From Craspedostauros australis (taxonomy: Eukaryota; Bacillariophyta; Bacillariophyceae; Mastogloiales; Achnanthaceae): DNA of 64,000 nucleotides. Of the stretch, positions 51,646-61,304 are shown in pieces. The notes beneath the pieces were generated by a model, which saw nothing but the letters and a program-made list of their open reading frames with translations, was not told the origin of the DNA and made no database searches. Made by a program: the position numbers and the translations under genes. The first letter of the stretch is position 1; every line of letters starts with the position of its first letter. The DNA is taken from positions 434,001 through 498,000 of the forward strand of contig JAMXDE010000037.1 of assembly GCA_026770025.1 (NCBI GenBank), read 5' to 3'.

Positions 51646-52330
51646 AGTTAGGATTCGGGCGTAGGCGTCACGAATCGGTGGAGAATGCCTCGTGAATCTG
51701 CTGGCTTCGGGATAGCCGTGTGGTGCAGTTCAAGAGAGGTGTACTGTTTGAAGAGTTATAACTTGTAACGATGAGAAGTAGAGTGCTTTGTAGCTAATCC
51801 TTGTCTGTTATTATGAGTTAGCTTATTGGTGTTAGTAGGGTGAAGAAACGATGCCACACAACTTGGCAAGACCCTGCACTGATGCACTTGATTCAGTGCA
51901 ACAGAGTAGACAATCAATACAGTGCTTTGCTCTCCGCACATGTAGTTACACTGCAGTGTAGGTCATGACAATCAGTAGTGACGGTCATGAAGCAGTGGCT
52001 GTGGCTGAAGCTGACCCTCGGATTCCATTGCTTGAGTTGAAGCAAGTTGGATACTCATGTTGAGACCACGGTAGTAGTGTGGTGATCATCAGCATGAAGG
52101 AATCGAGGTATGTTGTAGTAAGGAGGATCTGAAGAGCATATAGTTCCCAGGTGGGGTGTGAGTCAGGTCGGTCAGGTTTGAGTTGTGATGGATTCGTGAA
52201 TGGAGGAGAGGAAGGAGGAGAAAAGATTTGGTGGTCGATCAAGTCGGAAGATTTCGCGCCAAAACAAGAATTTCTCCCATCGGGTTGATACCGTGTTCGG
52301 TAATGGTCTGTCCCTCATTGAATCTCAACT
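51646..52330 (-). repeat. LTR of copia element 2 (5' LTR)
   Basis: 685 bases, one difference from 43183-43867 by eye. It is followed by the AACAT target repeat. Confidence 0.95.
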
Positions 52331-52335
52331 AACAT

Positions 52336-52583
52336 GAACAGAAATAGAATGGGCGAGAGTTCGAAGGGGGGACCTTTGCGACCATGGTTCTCGAAGACTT
52401 GTGTTCGTATCCGTGCACTCCATGGAAGAATGTACGTGCGCGAGGTCGTAATACTCTGGAGAGTAGTAGTTCATGAGTACCGACTCTACGGTTGCTTTAG
52501 GAGAGGGTGATGGGATGCTATGGACATTAAGCACGTGGCTGTCTGTTTGTAACTTTGTACATGATGTTCTGTGCACGTTTGCA

Positions 52584-52637
<54 letters not shown>

Positions 52638-53628
52638 AATCACCGACGATGCCTTGGCGATGCTGTGTCCAAAGAGGGCGGCCCAAAGCAGAGCAGAGAA
52701 GAGTAGTCGCAGAGTACTTCAGTTCACCAAGAGTATCATGTGCTACCAGTAGTCTACTCCAGTCGACCACCTCTCTCAAGAGAGCGGAAGTAGTTTTGAT
52801 CGTCGATCCAGTCCATGTGCTCTGATCATTGAGCGGCCCAACTTTCAGGAAAATGAAATGAAGTACAGGACTCTCCTCTCCTCTTCCCTACTCTATTCCA
52901 GAGTACTCTCTTCAAGAGCCTGCTTCTCCGTCTGCATTTCTCATGCAAACTGTCGAATCTATTATATCACACTATATTCCCTTCCCTCCACTGCCTGCCA
53001 ACCAAGATATGTATCTTCGGGCGATAGTGTGAAGAGTCGTGTGCCTACCATATGTACCACACATACTCGCACTGGTAGACCTCGGCCTATTTCATCTGTT
53101 GTATTCTCCTCGTATTGCGCGTAGATTTGAATGATATGGTACGTGAAACTCGTAAGTTGCAGCGTGTACTAGCTATGCTCGCACTCCTGCTGTCGCCGAT
53201 CACCGCCAACGGCGGATGACTGCGAAACCGATAGTGAGCACGTTTCTAGTCTTGGATGCAAGTCTATCCACATTCGAGTCCTGAGTGCTCGGCAGAGTTG
53301 AGTCGTTTCAAGATGTCATTCTGACGAAATTCCGTGGACAAACGCAGAACCAAAAGTGTCAATCTTCCACGATGGGAAACGTGTGAGAAACACGCGAGTG
53401 ATGAGGAAAAGGAGACGCAGTCCAATGACCACCACAGGGAGCCATGGTAATATAGATAATTTCCCTCAGGTCTAAAAACAAAGACCCAACGGGATTCATT
53501 CGAATTGGCAACCACACAAACAAAAAATGACAACAACGACAGGCAAAATGGGTCTCCTGCGCGATGCATTGTTCCTGCGTGTACAACCAATTACTCTGCT
53601 CTGCTCTACTTGTTTAGTCGCTGTCTCT
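52336..53628. other. Intergenic region with TGTC microsatellite
   Basis: Twelve TGTC units lie at 52586-52634. Several GAGTACT words occur at 52700-52910. Nothing recognisable is coded here; it may include one end of the DNA transposon whose transposase starts at 54771, but no terminal inverted repeat was found by eye. Confidence 0.5.
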
Positions 53629-54771
53629 CTAGTAACTGACTTGGAAAGGCTGGAAGAAGCCTTCATCAATGGACAGCTGTGTGATCATGGCAACCACCTT
53701 GAACACTGTCTTGTGAAGCTTCATGTTGTGGCGAAATGGTTCATACAAGATCTTCCATTTCTTGAAGAGACGATTGATGGTTTCGTGTCTTGCTCTTGCT
53801 TGCTTCTTGCCATCCCTGTCTGCGTGAGTAACGTAGTCCCTTGGTTTGCGTACGAGAGGGCCACCGTACCCTCCGTCCGCTTCCACCATTTCACCAGGAG
53901 CAAGTTTCCCCGCGAGCGAACGGTTGAAGATCTTTTGGTCAGGCCATTCACCACAAGGGAATGGACCATGGCACCAAACAATGTCACCAGTTTGAATGCA
54001 AATCGCCACCTCGTACCGCAGACCAGCGCCCTTGTACTTGTGACTGTACCACTTCTTCGAAAAGGGCTGAGGTTCGAGGATGCGAAAGTCAGTCCCATCC
54101 ACCGTGACTTTGCACGTTCGCTGTTTGTCATTCTTCAAGCGATTCCTCCATTTAATCTGTTGTACAAATTAGCGACAGCATAAGTATTCAAAAAGGTGAT
54201 GTGAGTTGTCATTATGTAAGTGTTATCATGAGATGTATCAATCGGAAGGGTGTTCTGCACTTACCACGCCTTTGTATCCCTTCTGAATTTCATCCATCAG
54301 AAGCCAAATCCACTTCTTAAGGGTTTTGGGGTCCGCAGACATTTTTGATGACAGCGCAAGAACACAATCGTAGTGTCGCAAGAAGTACAAGGTCCAATAC
54401 AAATGCTTGGGATGACATTTTGGTACACCACGAGCATAGCTCCACATAACTAGGCACATGCGCGGAGAAAGCCCATACAGAGAGATAAATTTCGTTTGTG
54501 TTGCTGGTTTCGCTGGGTCATATGATGCATTATGCCCCACAATGTCCAATCCGATTCTGGTTATGTCTTTCAAGTCGTAGCGCTTTGATTGATTGTTCCG
54601 CAAGTGCGCCGCGTCACAGTCAAAAGCAGCAGAGTGTGGTGTTGTGTGGCAGACAACAAAGGGTTCGTGTGAGGTCGTGTTTCGGGTCGCTGCGCTTTGC
54701 CTCGGTCCATCAAGCTCTGCGCACCGCATCATGTCACCACACAAACAAACACCCATCACAAAACTCACCAT
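53629..54771 (-). CDS. DDE transposase, PIF/Harbinger-like (DDE_Tnp_4 type)
   Basis: Two exons, 54771-54265 and 54156-53629, with a 108-base GT-AG intron (donor GTAAGTGC, acceptor ACAACAG); the joint reads …GYKGV|IKWRN…, giving 344 residues. The first exon holds the helical N-terminal part (HPKHLYWTLYFLRHYD, PKTLKKWIWLLMDEI). The second has the catalytic core: first Asp in VDGTDFRI, second Asp in VEADGGYGG, and Glu in RARHETINRLFKKW. The family cuts and pastes DNA, and its Harbinger members need a second, DNA-binding protein. All three catalytic residues are present and there is no break, so the gene looks whole. It could be an active transposon gene or a domesticated copy. The unknown divergent gene at 56442 is a candidate partner. 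Confidence 0.82.
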
Positions 54772-55691
54772 GATGCTTGTTGCAAGCGATGTTGCTTTTC
54801 GTTTGTTCGATTGGTCAGTCAGCAGCTGGTTGCTGCAGCTGCACTGCTGTTGCTTCCTCCTGTTACTGTTGTTCTTGATTATACCAATGCTTCTGATGGA
54901 GTTGATATCACTGCGGACGGTACTGTGATGTTGTTGCTATCCAACTGTTGTGACAATGATGCAATGAGCACGGTCAACACCGATGCTGCTGTTGGAGTGT
55001 GCTTGGATTGATGTTGTTGCAAGCTTGCTTGGTGACCCACTGTGCTTGTACGTATCGTGGATCTAGCTGCTGCTGACGTGATACAGTTGCAAACGATGGT
55101 TGCCGCATTGTCATCTCTTTCGCTCTGTTGGCTCGGATCAGTTGATTGGCCGAGTGGCTCACGATCATCACATGTGACTACGAGTACTCGCTGTATTCTA
55201 CTCTGATCTGCGATACCGTATTGGCGAGCCAACATCGCTGGGCTAGAGCACAGCATACATTCAGGGATAACTACCATGTCGCCACATGCAGCAGCAACAC
55301 AACAACGAACAGCTGCATCTGTACCGAACAAGCACTCTCCTCTTGCCATGCCTGTCCACACGAATTCGCAGCCTCCCACGGACAGTTGCAACTACTATTA
55401 TTCAAATTGAAACAGAATACAACTATACATACATGCAGAAGAGCATTCGTACAAGTGCTGTTGTTGCAAGCATGCTTGTGTGCCAGGTCTCACAGTGTGT
55501 GGGATGTCCTGCATGGTGCTGTACTGATGGTTCGGCTGGATTGTGCTTTGCGCAGCATCGGGTGTTGCGAGCGGTGGGTTTTCGGGTGGGCCACATCAAA
55601 ATGTGGCGTGGATTTGTTGTTGTTTGTGATTTGATGGATTTGTCTCACATGGACAACTGAGAGGAGGCATGCGAAGGAATCGAGTCATCCA
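54772..55691. other. Region upstream of the transposase
   Basis: Open frames occur on both strands (for example 55146-55634) but none has a recognisable domain or good coding character. Several TGTTGTTGC/GCAGCAAC words lie at 54840-55080. Confidence 0.4.
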
Positions 55692-56080
55692 CATGGGAAA
55701 ACGAGCCAGCCGCGTGGGAAAACGAGCCAGCCGCATGGGAGAACGGGCTTGCTCCATGGGAAAACGAATCGATTCCATGGGAAATCGAGGCTGTCGCATG
55801 GGAAATCGAGGCTGTCGCGTGGGAATTTTGATGCATTGTTTCCCACGGAGTCCAAGACAATCGATCGTATAAACTGTACTGCCAGCTACGTACGTCTCAA
55901 ACACATGGGAAAACGGAACGCTGCGCTCCCATGGGAACACAGAAATATCCCATGCATGAAGACAAATTTCCCATGGAACGTTATTGTTTCCCATGGAACG
56001 TTATTATTTCCCATGCGACACTTCTCATTTGGCATGCGTGTCCACATTTTCCCAAACTCACATTTTGCTTCCCACAGCCC
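55692..56080. repeat. Array of CATGGGAA motifs, 21-base units then inverted units
   Basis: Seven 21-base units start at 55692, 55713, 55734, 55755, 55776, 55797 and 55818. Each begins with CATGGGAAAACG or a close variant (CGTGGG in two), and the last 9 bases vary but repeat in adjacent pairs (AGCCAGCCG twice, AGGCTGTCG twice). From about 55837 the motif appears in both orientations: TTTCCCACG, CATGGGAAAACG near 55906, TCCCATGGGAAC near 55926, then inverted TTTCCCATGGAACGTTATT twice at 20-base spacing (about 55967-56006), TTTCCCATGCG, TTTTCCC and TTCCCAC. Being a multiple of 3, the first part is open in several frames (heptapeptides such as RQPRFPM on minus). It lies between the divergent transposase and the 56442 gene. 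Confidence 0.85.
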
Positions 56081-56441
56081 ACCCATCCGTCGGCGCGCGA
56101 GGAAAACTGCCGATGGACGCATCGATGAATGCCAATCTTGGCCTTGAATAGTGTGTGTAGATGTACCAACTGAATTGTTGATCGTGTTGCTCACTCATAG
56201 TCTGCCTGGTATCCAAAGTAGGCATCCTGCAGTTTGTATCTGGAAGTGACAGTTGCTGTTGATCGCTGTTTTGAATTAGTTGACAGGACTGCGGTTTGAA
56301 ACGAATGAGCAGCAATAACAGCAGCTGATGTGGAGCGCGGCTGATTCGGACAGCACTGCCGTCTGAGGATTGTCTTGTGTTGCCACTGCGTGTGAGCAGA
56401 GCAAAGGTGTAGGCAAGTTGCAAGCCTCACATTTCGAGATC

Positions 56442-58073
56442 ATGGCTCCCACAACACCAGCAGCTGATAATCCATCACAGAAGCCATACACCGAGTGGAA
56501 AGGTACCAGCGACGACGCAGCGTACATCATCGGTGGACTCTTCCGCAACGAAATCGCCCCCAACTTCAAACAGTTCATCACCAACCATCCTGACTGGATC
56601 CAGGCACCACCAGGCAAGAACTACAACCGCAACAACCTGCGTGGCAACTTCCGAAGCTGCATCAATCGTCTCAAGCTACACAGGGAAGGGAAGAATCAAC
56701 GTAAGTACACGAGTTGGATTGATGTGTCACGGGCATGCCTGATCAAACTCACATGCTGCTGCTGCTACTACTGCTTCCATTCTCGTTCAGGCCTGCCAAC
56801 TGACTTCAAACGCCGAGCTGGCCTCCCTGCTACACCAGACAGGAACAAGGACATCACAGCAACAGAGCGCAGTGGCTTGGCCATTCAACCAGGCGACGCA
56901 TTTGGAGAGAGCGACGACGACGACGAGAGCTTCGTTGACAACGATCACGAAAGTGATATCAGCTTGGAGAGCATCGATCTCGATAGTGGCACCACCAGCA
57001 CCACTACCAACAACAACAACAGCAACAATAACACTAACAACAACGCAGACCTCACTCCAGGGCATCTCACAACTCTTGGAAGTCCCATCTCTGAGGCATC
57101 CTTTGAACCAGATCCTCAAGCCAGCACACAGATCGCAGCAGCCAGATCCGTTCATTCTCCTGTTGTTCGTTTTTCTGAGACGCTCGTTGACACCCCTTTG
57201 GTGACAGCGCCACCGCAAACCAATCCATCCAACAAGCGCGCGCGTTTCGAGGAGGACCATCGCGACACAACCACCACCACCAACACCAGCCCACCAGCGA
57301 ACACCAACGAACACGAATTGGGACCAAGGATGATCGATTTTGGCGAAGTCGGCGAATTGACAAAAAATATGAAGAAGATGACCGTCAACCCGTTGGGCCA
57401 GGAATTCAAGGCCCTTGTCTTGGGGGGCCTGCATCTTATCCCCATCAGTGTGGACGAACCAACCAAAACTGCGAATCAAGCTGATCAGCGTCGTGGCTTT
57501 TCAATCCACTACCACTGCCCGTACCTCATGCACTGGGAGAATGTGGCATTCCAAATTGTGGAGGAGAGTGCACGGCAATTCTTGGAGCTCTCCCTCAAGG
57601 TCGATGTGCGATTTTTCGATGCAGCAACTTACTTGCCACAGACAGATGAGAACACACAGGACAGCAAGCACGAAGTGGCCAAGATGTTCTCCAAAGAGCA
57701 GGCTGGAGTGCAGCTGTACTATGACAAATTGTTTGAAGCAGCAAGCATGGACTTCCCTGTGTCTGATGGCTTCATGTTTGTCAAGGTGCGCAAACTTTTC
57801 CCGTCCAAGGTGGTACCGAACTTCGTTGATCGCTTCGAGCAATACAAAGATGTTGCGCATGACGAAGATCCGCTCGAGTGCACTGAGATCAACACAAACT
57901 TTGGATACAACGTGAAGAACGAAGGCGACGATACTGATCCAGTGTCTTTTGTCATGAACACTGCAACTGTGTTGTGCCCCAAACAACAGAACTCTGCCAC
58001 CTCTGCGACTCCAAAGAGAAACACCAAACGCTCACTCAGACGCCCAAAGGCAGCAACCCCAATGGCACCTTAA
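56442..58073 (+). CDS. Protein of unknown function, two exons
   Basis: Exons 56442-56700 and 56791-58073, with a 90-base intron (GTAAGTAC…TTCAG) that contains no stop and is a multiple of three, so an unspliced form adds 30 Cys-rich residues in frame. The spliced product has 513 residues. The N-terminal 80 residues (TEWKGTSDDAAYIIGGLF…NYNRNNLRGNFRSCINRLKLH) recall, without certainty, a large diatom family with a short helical DNA-associated module. A low-complexity Thr/Asn/Asp-rich linker follows (residues about 130-310). The C-terminal 200 residues (GFSIHYHCPYLMHWENVAFQIV, FVKVRKLFPSKVVPNFVDRF) form a globular domain I do not know. It is divergent from the transposase at 53629 and might be its accessory protein; that is only inference from position. 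Confidence 0.6.
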   Translation: MAPTTPAADNPSQKPYTEWKGTSDDAAYIIGGLFRNEIAPNFKQFITNHPDWIQAPPGKNYNRNNLRGNFRSCINRLKLHREGKNQRKYTSWIDVSRACLIKLTCCCCYYCFHSRSGLPTDFKRRAGLPATPDRNKDITATERSGLAIQPGDAFGESDDDDESFVDNDHESDISLESIDLDSGTTSTTTNNNNSNNNTNNNADLTPGHLTTLGSPISEASFEPDPQASTQIAAARSVHSPVVRFSETLVDTPLVTAPPQTNPSNKRARFEEDHRDTTTTTNTSPPANTNEHELGPRMIDFGEVGELTKNMKKMTVNPLGQEFKALVLGGLHLIPISVDEPTKTANQADQRRGFSIHYHCPYLMHWENVAFQIVEESARQFLELSLKVDVRFFDAATYLPQTDENTQDSKHEVAKMFSKEQAGVQLYYDKLFEAASMDFPVSDGFMFVKVRKLFPSKVVPNFVDRFEQYKDVAHDEDPLECTEINTNFGYNVKNEGDDTDPVSFVMNTATVLCPKQQNSATSATPKRNTKRSLRRPKAATPMAP

Positions 58074-58600
58074 CTACTCCACACATCAATAGTCCCACAC
58101 AAGTCAATCAACCACAACACGAACAAATGCACACTTAATCAGCAACACCAGCACAGTTGCCAACAACACAGGAGTGGTGCTTCTCAGGTTTGTGAGTTGC
58201 TTCGCTCTCCGCACTCCAACACTGGTTGCCCCGGTCATGCTATTCAGTCCAAGCCACCGTAGCGTACGTGTTTCATTTCAGCTTATTTTCTGACCTATGG
58301 TAATTTTTCTTTTTTACCGTTGCTCCCAGACAAAGCCAAAGCAATGCACACGGAGAGTACACCGTACGTATGATACGATCTACATCCACGATCATCGACC
58401 CCACCAACGAGCAACACTCCTGCCCCCTGCGCTTGGCCGATCAGAGAACTTGGAGAATTGCAATCCGCACCGTTGAGGAGAGCGATCTGCAGAATTGTTG
58501 CGGACAATAGAACCAATCAAGGCAGCCCACAACAAAGGAGAAGGACGATCTCTCCACGAGTAGAGACAGAGAGAGCAGCCAGCTCAAGAGGCACATCACC
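58074..58600. other. Intergenic region before the MTFP1-like gene
   Basis: Holds the 3' end of the unknown gene and the promoter/leader of the MTFP1-like gene. No gene seen. Confidence 0.5.
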
Positions 58601-59188
58601 ATGGCAGCATCATCGTCATCATCGCCACCATCATCGTTATCGTCGAGCGCACCACCGAAGGCCTCCAAAGACGGTGACAGCACGCTGCCGCCGCCGCACA
58701 ACATCTTCCGCGACTCGCCGCTGCGATACTTGGGATACGCCAATGAAGTCGGCGAGTCCTTCCGTTACCAATACCCGCGTTGGGTGATGCCCAGCTACGT
58801 CGTGGCCTTCGGATATTGCTTCGCCGACGCCTGCACGACGGGGTACGACACGTACAATACGACGCAGAAAACCGTGCCAACAGCCGTGTCGACGATGGAC
58901 GTGATGCTGTGGCAATCGCTGGCCAGTGTGGGAATTCCGGGCATGACGATCAATCTCATCGTGCGATCGTCGCGATTTGCCTTGGCGCGGACGCCGATGG
59001 CGGTCCCTGCCATGGCAGCCAAGTGGATGCCGACGTTCGTGGGGTTGGCCAGCATTCCTTTCATCATTCATCCGATTGACACCGTCGTTGACCATTTCAT
59101 GGATGCGACGTATCGGTCGTGGACTGGACAGTTGTTGACGAAAGAGATAGAAGACAGCATCACCAAAGTTGACCGACGAGAGGAATGA
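58601..59188 (+). CDS. Mitochondrial fission process protein 1 (MTFP1/MTP18)-like
   Basis: 195 residues, single exon. After a Ser/Pro-rich start (1-33) comes the family signature DSPLRYLGYANEVGESFRY, then PRWVMPSYVVAFGYCFADA and VMLWQSLASVGIPGMTINLIV, and later WMPTFVGLASIPFIIHPIDTVVD. These make three or four predicted membrane segments. MTFP1 sits in the inner mitochondrial membrane and affects organelle fission and membrane integrity in animals; the same role in an alga is inference. Length and domain order are normal for the family. Confidence 0.9.
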   Translation: MAASSSSSPPSSLSSSAPPKASKDGDSTLPPPHNIFRDSPLRYLGYANEVGESFRYQYPRWVMPSYVVAFGYCFADACTTGYDTYNTTQKTVPTAVSTMDVMLWQSLASVGIPGMTINLIVRSSRFALARTPMAVPAMAAKWMPTFVGLASIPFIIHPIDTVVDHFMDATYRSWTGQLLTKEIEDSITKVDRREE

Positions 59189-59537
59189 TCGAATGTTGGA
59201 GGGAGATGCGATGGATCAGCGCAAGAGTATTGCGTTGGAGGAAACAACACCGGGAATGGATCGGCAGAATGATCTGGCGCTGTTCAAACGGTCCCCATTC
59301 TGTTGGATGTTTGGTGTATGGTACAGTTCTGAAAGACTCACGCAAGCTCGAAGCGACAATCGAGCATCAACCAATGAGACAAATGTGATCGTTGACACAT
59401 GAAATGATGCGCATCCGTGCAGTTAATTGTAGCGTACGAGCATGCATACATGCGTGGTTGTTTGACTCCATTCTGTTCTTGCTCCACGTGATGGAACGGA
59501 TCATCGCGCTGTGTATATGTGTGGCCACTGCTGGTTT
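59189..59537. other. Convergent intergenic region
   Basis: Lies between the 3' ends of the MTFP1-like and LQIRGG genes. Short GTACGAGCATGCATACATGC sequence near 59436. No gene seen. Confidence 0.45.
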
Positions 59538-60026
59538 TCACCGAATCATCCCCGCATTCAACAGGAATTGAATCAGTTCATTCAGCTGCCTATAGATGCG
59601 CATCGATTGGCCCGCTTTGGATATCTTGACCACCTCTATCCACGCGCCCTTGAGGGTGGACTTGGTTTTGTAGTGGGTGCTTGAGAAGGATTTGAGAAAC
59701 CGTCCAACGTCACAATCCATCGAACCTTCGTACCGCAGGAACTGCTCGCCCAGCGCCGTCATCTTGTAGCCAAGCGGATTGCAGCCAGCCGGGATGATCC
59801 AGTCGGCGAGGCTGCCGCCGCGGATCTGCAGTGGCATTGTGCTCATCGATGATTTGGCAACGAACGCAGATGGCCGATCCTTGTGGAGATGGAATGCGCC
59901 ATGCGAGGCTTCTGAAGGAAGCGAATGAACCGAGGATGGACGAGCGTGGCATCCGCAGTGGGACATCGCAGTGATCATCACCGCGATGACGGCGAACAGA
60001 GAATACGAATGGCGCGTTCGTGCCAT
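59538..60026 (-). CDS. Secreted/plastid LQIRGG-type conserved diatom protein
   Basis: 162 residues from the ATG at 60026, chosen because it starts a clear signal peptide (SLFAVIAVMITAM, residues about 9-21). The pro-region ends in PLQIRGG, a motif I have seen at the head of mature domains in diatom secretory proteins. The conserved part is IPAGCNPLGYKMTALGEQFLRYEGSMDCDVGRFLKSF (in two blocks) and ISKAGQSMRIYRQLNELIQFLLNAGMI. The fold is small and helical; the function is unknown. The cut near the signal peptide is not followed by phenylalanine, so the secretory path is more likely than the plastid. An upstream in-frame start at 60104 would place charged residues before the signal. Confidence 0.72.
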   Translation of the reverse strand: MARTRHSYSLFAVIAVMITAMSHCGCHARPSSVHSLPSEASHGAFHLHKDRPSAFVAKSSMSTMPLQIRGGSLADWIIPAGCNPLGYKMTALGEQFLRYEGSMDCDVGRFLKSFSSTHYKTKSTLKGAWIEVVKISKAGQSMRIYRQLNELIQFLLNAGMIR

Positions 60027-61136
60027 CTTTGCGTTGCTTGGAATTGCGTCTCTTTGGTTGTGATGATGCTCGTCGTTGGTGCGAATGCACAATGGTACTC
60101 GCATGTGAGTACGAGCATGGCAAAGTGCACCTTTGAATAGTGCTATAGAATATGATAGTACTCTACTCTGCGTGTGTCGTTTGTACTCGCAGTATGGTAC
60201 GTTGCCCGATTGCGGAACGGGACGGGAACAACAACCAATGTTGAAGAGGGCCTCTCTGTGTTGGAGATGTGGACAACAAGGAAGTTACCAACGCCAAAAA
60301 TGAGGGATGCGGATCCAATGCGCGTGACCGTTTCGATGGTTTGGACTTTTAGTCCATTGAATCAATCGCCGTGTCTCTCTCTCTGATGGATCCGTTGATT
60401 GATTGTTCGGTGGAGTTAAATTGCGTTAGTTCGCGTCGTTTTTCGCGTGTCCGAGATGTCCCCGTAGATGGAACAAATCCGGATTGGATCGTTTGTTGTT
60501 GTTGTTGTTGTTGTTGACAATAGGGACGGACTTTGTGTTTTTGTTGCTGTGAGAAAATTGTTTGTTGCGTTGCCTTGAGCAAGCGTTCAATGTCGCAACT
60601 CGGACCGACTGATGAAGTCGTTTGGTGTCAGAGTTTACGATGGGAAGACGAGAGTGAATGCAATTGATTTGTACTGTGTTTGAAGAGTGTTTTGAGTTGT
60701 GAACTTTTGCATTTTATGATTAAGTTGATGAAGACAATGAAGATGATGATGAAGACAATGAAGAGGCAACAATCATGCAGGACATGTTTCTTGGCAGTGT
60801 TGTTTGCAGGAGATTTCCTGCAGACATCGTTGTGTTTTCTGTGGGGCAAGACACTTGGTTGTGTGCCTTGTTTCACTCCCTTCTTGCAGTGTATCGACTC
60901 TTTGATCATCCCATGTTCTCCTGTTGATCTTGGTTCGTTGCTGAGCAGCAGAGAGCTGTTGGGCATGACTCTTTCTTCTATCATGCTAATCATGTCAAGG
61001 GCTGGGATCTTACAGCCAAGCAGTCTTTGCAGTTCGATGCAATCACTCTTGTGATTCAAACATAAGCTGCAATGAACCTCTTGACAGGCATCTGTGATTG
61101 GTAGTCTCCAATCCCTTGTAGCTTGATAATTCTCAC
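60027..61136. other. Intergenic region, probably including part of the third element's LTR
   Basis: Contains a (TTG)n run at about 60497-60515, GTACTC/GAGTAC words near 60095-60190, and GAAGATGATGATGAAGACAATGA repeats near 60735-60765. An open frame at 60680-61054 lacks coding character. The 3' LTR of copia element 3 must lie somewhere left of 61304, but its outer end cannot be found because the other LTR is outside the window. Confidence 0.4.
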
Positions 61137-61205
61137 TTGGTCTTGGTTCGTACCCAGGGGTACGCGCTTCGCGTTGGCGGACAGTCGTGAGAAAACCAAG
61201 ACCAA
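61137..61205. repeat. Perfect 12-base inverted repeat enclosing two small hairpins
   Basis: TTGGTCTTGGTT (61137-61148) pairs with AACCAAGACCAA (61194-61205). Inside are CGTACC-CAGG-GGTACG and CGCG-CTT-CGCG. The strand could fold as a stem with two hairpins, close to a cloverleaf. It lies about 100 bases from the inner end of the third element's LTR and so is probably within it. Confidence 0.75.
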
Positions 61206-61304
61206 ATATTTTTGGGGGGAAATTGTCAAATTGGACTAATCCGATTACAAGGAAACTCCGAAGAGTGTCCTGCTGTCGGACGTCCAGGGCCTCATGTTGT
61301 AACT

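Larger units (their letters stand above)
43183..52330 (-). mobile_element. Ty1/copia LTR retrotransposon 2, looks whole and very young
   Basis: 9,148 bases with two 685-base LTRs differing at one site by eye, a perfect 5-base target repeat and one long frame on the minus strand. The LTR limits, fixed by comparing both copies and the target repeat, are AGTTAGGATTC…GAATCTCAACT, so the termini are AG…CT and not TG…CA. Next to the 5' LTR the minus strand reads GGTAGCTGCGAGTGG; with the last LTR base it gives TGGTAGC…, a plausible tRNA 3'-end primer site. The purine tract GAGAGGGAG stands directly before the 3' LTR. It is inserted between the DEP gene and the transposase region and breaks no gene that I can see. 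Confidence 0.95.

Noticed and set aside
52586-52634. Cys/Leu/Ser/Val repeat frames over the TGTC run
   Set aside because: Microsatellite reading frames, not genes.
55692-55838. CRISPR-like look of regularly spaced repeats
   Set aside because: The unit is 21 bases including its variable part, spacers repeat in pairs, and the sequence is eukaryotic nuclear; a minisatellite or binding array fits better.
55596-55994. 132-codon minus frame with RQPRFPM heptapeptides
   Set aside because: The 21-base period keeps several frames open at once, so the peptide repeats follow from the DNA repeat and give no independent sign of coding.
53100-58300. Search for terminal inverted repeats around the transposase and the unknown gene
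   Set aside because: No convincing inverted pair was seen by eye on the two sides, so element limits are not claimed.
60680-61054. 124-codon plus frame with Met/Lys repeats
   Set aside because: Low-complexity start from GATGATGAAGACAATGA repeats and no domain; probably within the LTR or flank of element 3.
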